Positions 62,924-64,000 of a DNA stretch of 64,000 nt are shown one piece after another (within the stretch, counting starts at the first letter, position 1; each line of letters opens with the position of its first letter). The translations under genes and the position numbers were made by a program. Below the pieces are notes generated by a model. It made no database searches. It was not told where the DNA came from and saw only the letters and a program-made list of their open reading frames with translations. The stretch spans positions 1,290,001 to 1,354,000 of the forward strand of contig NZ_AP023439.1 of the NCBI RefSeq assembly GCF_014701095.1. Reading direction: 5' to 3'. This DNA is from Streptomyces tuirus. Lineage in GTDB: Bacteria; Actinomycetota; Actinomycetes; Streptomycetales; Streptomycetaceae.

Positions 62924-62929
62924 AGCGTA
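62924..62929 (-). promoter_or_regulatory. -10 element of predicted leaderless lipoprotein-tetR promoter
   Basis: TACGCT on the minus strand, 7 nt upstream of the ATG at 62916. Confidence 0.5.
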
Positions 62930-63025
62930 GAACACACGTCCGGCCCGGCGGATCGTTCTCAAGTCGGGTTCAGGTCATCCGTCGAGAGGATGCCGCGCGC
63001 CCCTCTTGCGTCGGGGAAATCGCAA

Positions 63026-63045
63026 TCCTACGGTACTGCATAGGA
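63026..63045. promoter_or_regulatory. Inverted motif upstream of hmgA
   Basis: TCCTA...TAGGA with a 10-nt spacer, in an AT-richer patch 26-45 nt upstream of hmgA. Possible operator; arms are only 5 nt. Confidence 0.3.
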
Positions 63046-63070
63046 ATCGAGCGGCAAGGGAGCAGCGATC

Positions 63071-64000
63071 ATGGGCGATGGGGGTACCTCCCGCGCGAGC
63101 GGGTTCGAGCGCGAAGGAGCGCGGAAGACCGCCGAAGGACTGACCTACCTCTCCGGCTTCGGCAACGAGCACAGCTCGGAGGCCGTCCCGGGCGCACTGC
63201 CCGAGGGCCGCAACTCGCCCCAGCGGGCCCCGCTCGGGCTGTACGCGGAGCAGCTGAGCGGTTCGGCGTTCACCGAGCCCCGGGCGCACAACCGCCGCTC
63301 GTGGCTGTACCGGATCCGCCCGTCCGCCGCGCACCCGGCGTTCACCCGGACCCACAGCGGCTCGATCCGCACCGCCCCCTTCACCCAGACCGTGCCCGAC
63401 CCCAACCGCCTGCGCTGGGACCCGCTGCCCGACCCGGCGCCCGAGACCGACTTCCTGGCGGGCCTGTGGACCCTGGGCGGCAACGGTGACGCCACCCAGC
63501 GGACCGGCATCGCCGTGCACCTCTACGCGGCCAACGCCTCGATGGACCGGGTGTTCAGCGACGCCGACGGCGAGTTGCTGATCGTCCCGGAGCGTGGCGG
63601 GCTGCTGCTGCACACCGAGTTCGGTCTGCTGCATGTGGAGCCGGGACATGTGGCGCTGATCCCGCGTGGTGTCCGCTTCCGTGTGGAGCTGCTCGACGAT
63701 TCTGCCCGCGGCTATGTGTGCGAGAACTACGGCGCGCCCTTCCGCCTCCCCGACCTGGGCCCGATCGGCGCCAACGGGCTCGCCAACCCCCGGGACTTCC
63801 GCGCACCGGTGGCGGCGTACGAGGACGTCGAGGGCCCGGTGGAGGTGGTGAACAAGTTCTGCGGCAACCTGTGGACCGCCACCTACGACCACTCCCCGCT
63901 CGACGTCGTCGCCTGGCACGGCAACCATGTGCCCTACATCTACGACCTGCGCCGTTTCAATGTGCTCGGCACCATCACCTACGACCACCCCGACCCGTCG
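63071..64000 (+). CDS. hmgA: Homogentisate 1,2-dioxygenase, 3' end cut by window edge
   Basis: The visible 310 residues are the N-terminal part of homogentisate 1,2-dioxygenase (full family length about 430-440, from memory), the iron-dependent ring-cleavage enzyme of tyrosine and phenylalanine catabolism. Signatures: [85 protein letters not shown] and GYVCENYG. The C-terminal iron ligands are partly beyond the edge. ATG at 63071 ([13 protein letters not shown]) with GGGAG upstream. Cytosolic. Divergent from the lipoprotein-TetR unit. Confidence 0.95.
   Translation, partial: MGDGGTSRASGFEREGARKTAEGLTYLSGFGNEHSSEAVPGALPEGRNSPQRAPLGLYAEQLSGSAFTEPRAHNRRSWLYRIRPSAAHPAFTRTHSGSIRTAPFTQTVPDPNRLRWDPLPDPAPETDFLAGLWTLGGNGDATQRTGIAVHLYAANASMDRVFSDADGELLIVPERGGLLLHTEFGLLHVEPGHVALIPRGVRFRVELLDDSARGYVCENYGAPFRLPDLGPIGANGLANPRDFRAPVAAYEDVEGPVEVVNKFCGNLWTATYDHSPLDVVAWHGNHVPYIYDLRRFNVLGTITYDHPDPS

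Overview
The window is chromosomal DNA of a Streptomyces species or a very close relative. The evidence is the very high G+C with G/C-rich third codon positions, two chaplin genes (chpC, chpH), mycothiol synthesis (mshC), an F420-type LLM oxidoreductase, actinobacterial DUF3090 and DUF5703 genes, a class F sortase, and many GTG starts. From memory, gene order resembles the S. coelicolor SCO1663-SCO1715 core region; no alignment could be run. Both ends cut genes: mshC on the left, hmgA on the right. I see no rRNA, CRISPR array, transposase, integrase or prophage.

Layout. 1-10 kb: mshC, a kinase-like protein, DUF3090, a histidine phosphatase, CorA, a ferritin-like protein, an LLM oxidoreductase, an aldo-keto reductase and a RecD2-like protein that has lost its ATPase motifs. 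10-14 kb: an acidic protein, DUF5703, the chaplins, an M20 peptidase and tRNA-Leu(GAG). 14-18 kb: a YchJ protein and the gluconate genes (FadR-type regulator, gntK, gntP). 18-25 kb: a YedY-like molybdoenzyme with a cytochrome b, an APC permease, a DMT transporter, a NUDIX protein and two DUF202 proteins. 25-35 kb: a quinone oxidoreductase, a phosphotransferase/acyl-CoA dehydrogenase pair, a signalling operon (PP2C phosphatase, CarH-like B12 protein, STAS protein), and an SDR/acyl-CoA ligase/TetR operon. 35-48 kb: a NamZ-like muramidase with a TTA codon, a hydrolase, a penicillin acylase, SoxR, MaoC, an acyl-CoA dehydrogenase and several TetR/ArsR regulators. 48-64 kb: an MHS transporter, alcohol and aldehyde dehydrogenases, an orphan ABC ATPase, a sortase with a very long repeat extension, CitMHS, a formate-dehydrogenase-like molybdoenzyme, a TetR/lipoprotein pair and hmgA.

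The genes appear linked by regulation. Three TetR operator families can be read by eye. (1) A 13-mer CATACCGACCGGT lies upstream of four transcription units of acyl-CoA, transport or molybdoenzyme function; the TetR inside the SDR/ligase operon is the likely binder. (2) CTAAGC-N4-GCTTAG lies at the MaoC promoter and at its convergent TetR. (3) A 19-bp AAAYTAGC palindrome lies between an acyl-CoA dehydrogenase and its divergent TetR, and again upstream of the aldehyde/alcohol dehydrogenase operon.

The strongest candidate for an undescribed system is 28867-31960: a PAS-GAF-PP2C phosphatase overlapping by ATGA a B12-binding protein that carries the CarH light-sensor signature W-x9-EH, followed by a STAS anti-sigma-factor antagonist. 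It reads as a light- or B12-gated partner-switching module. This is an inference from domains and gene order. Other notable items are the dead RecD2-like helicase, the 614-residue sortase, the collagen-like stretch in ChpC, and a set of genes that look leaderless.
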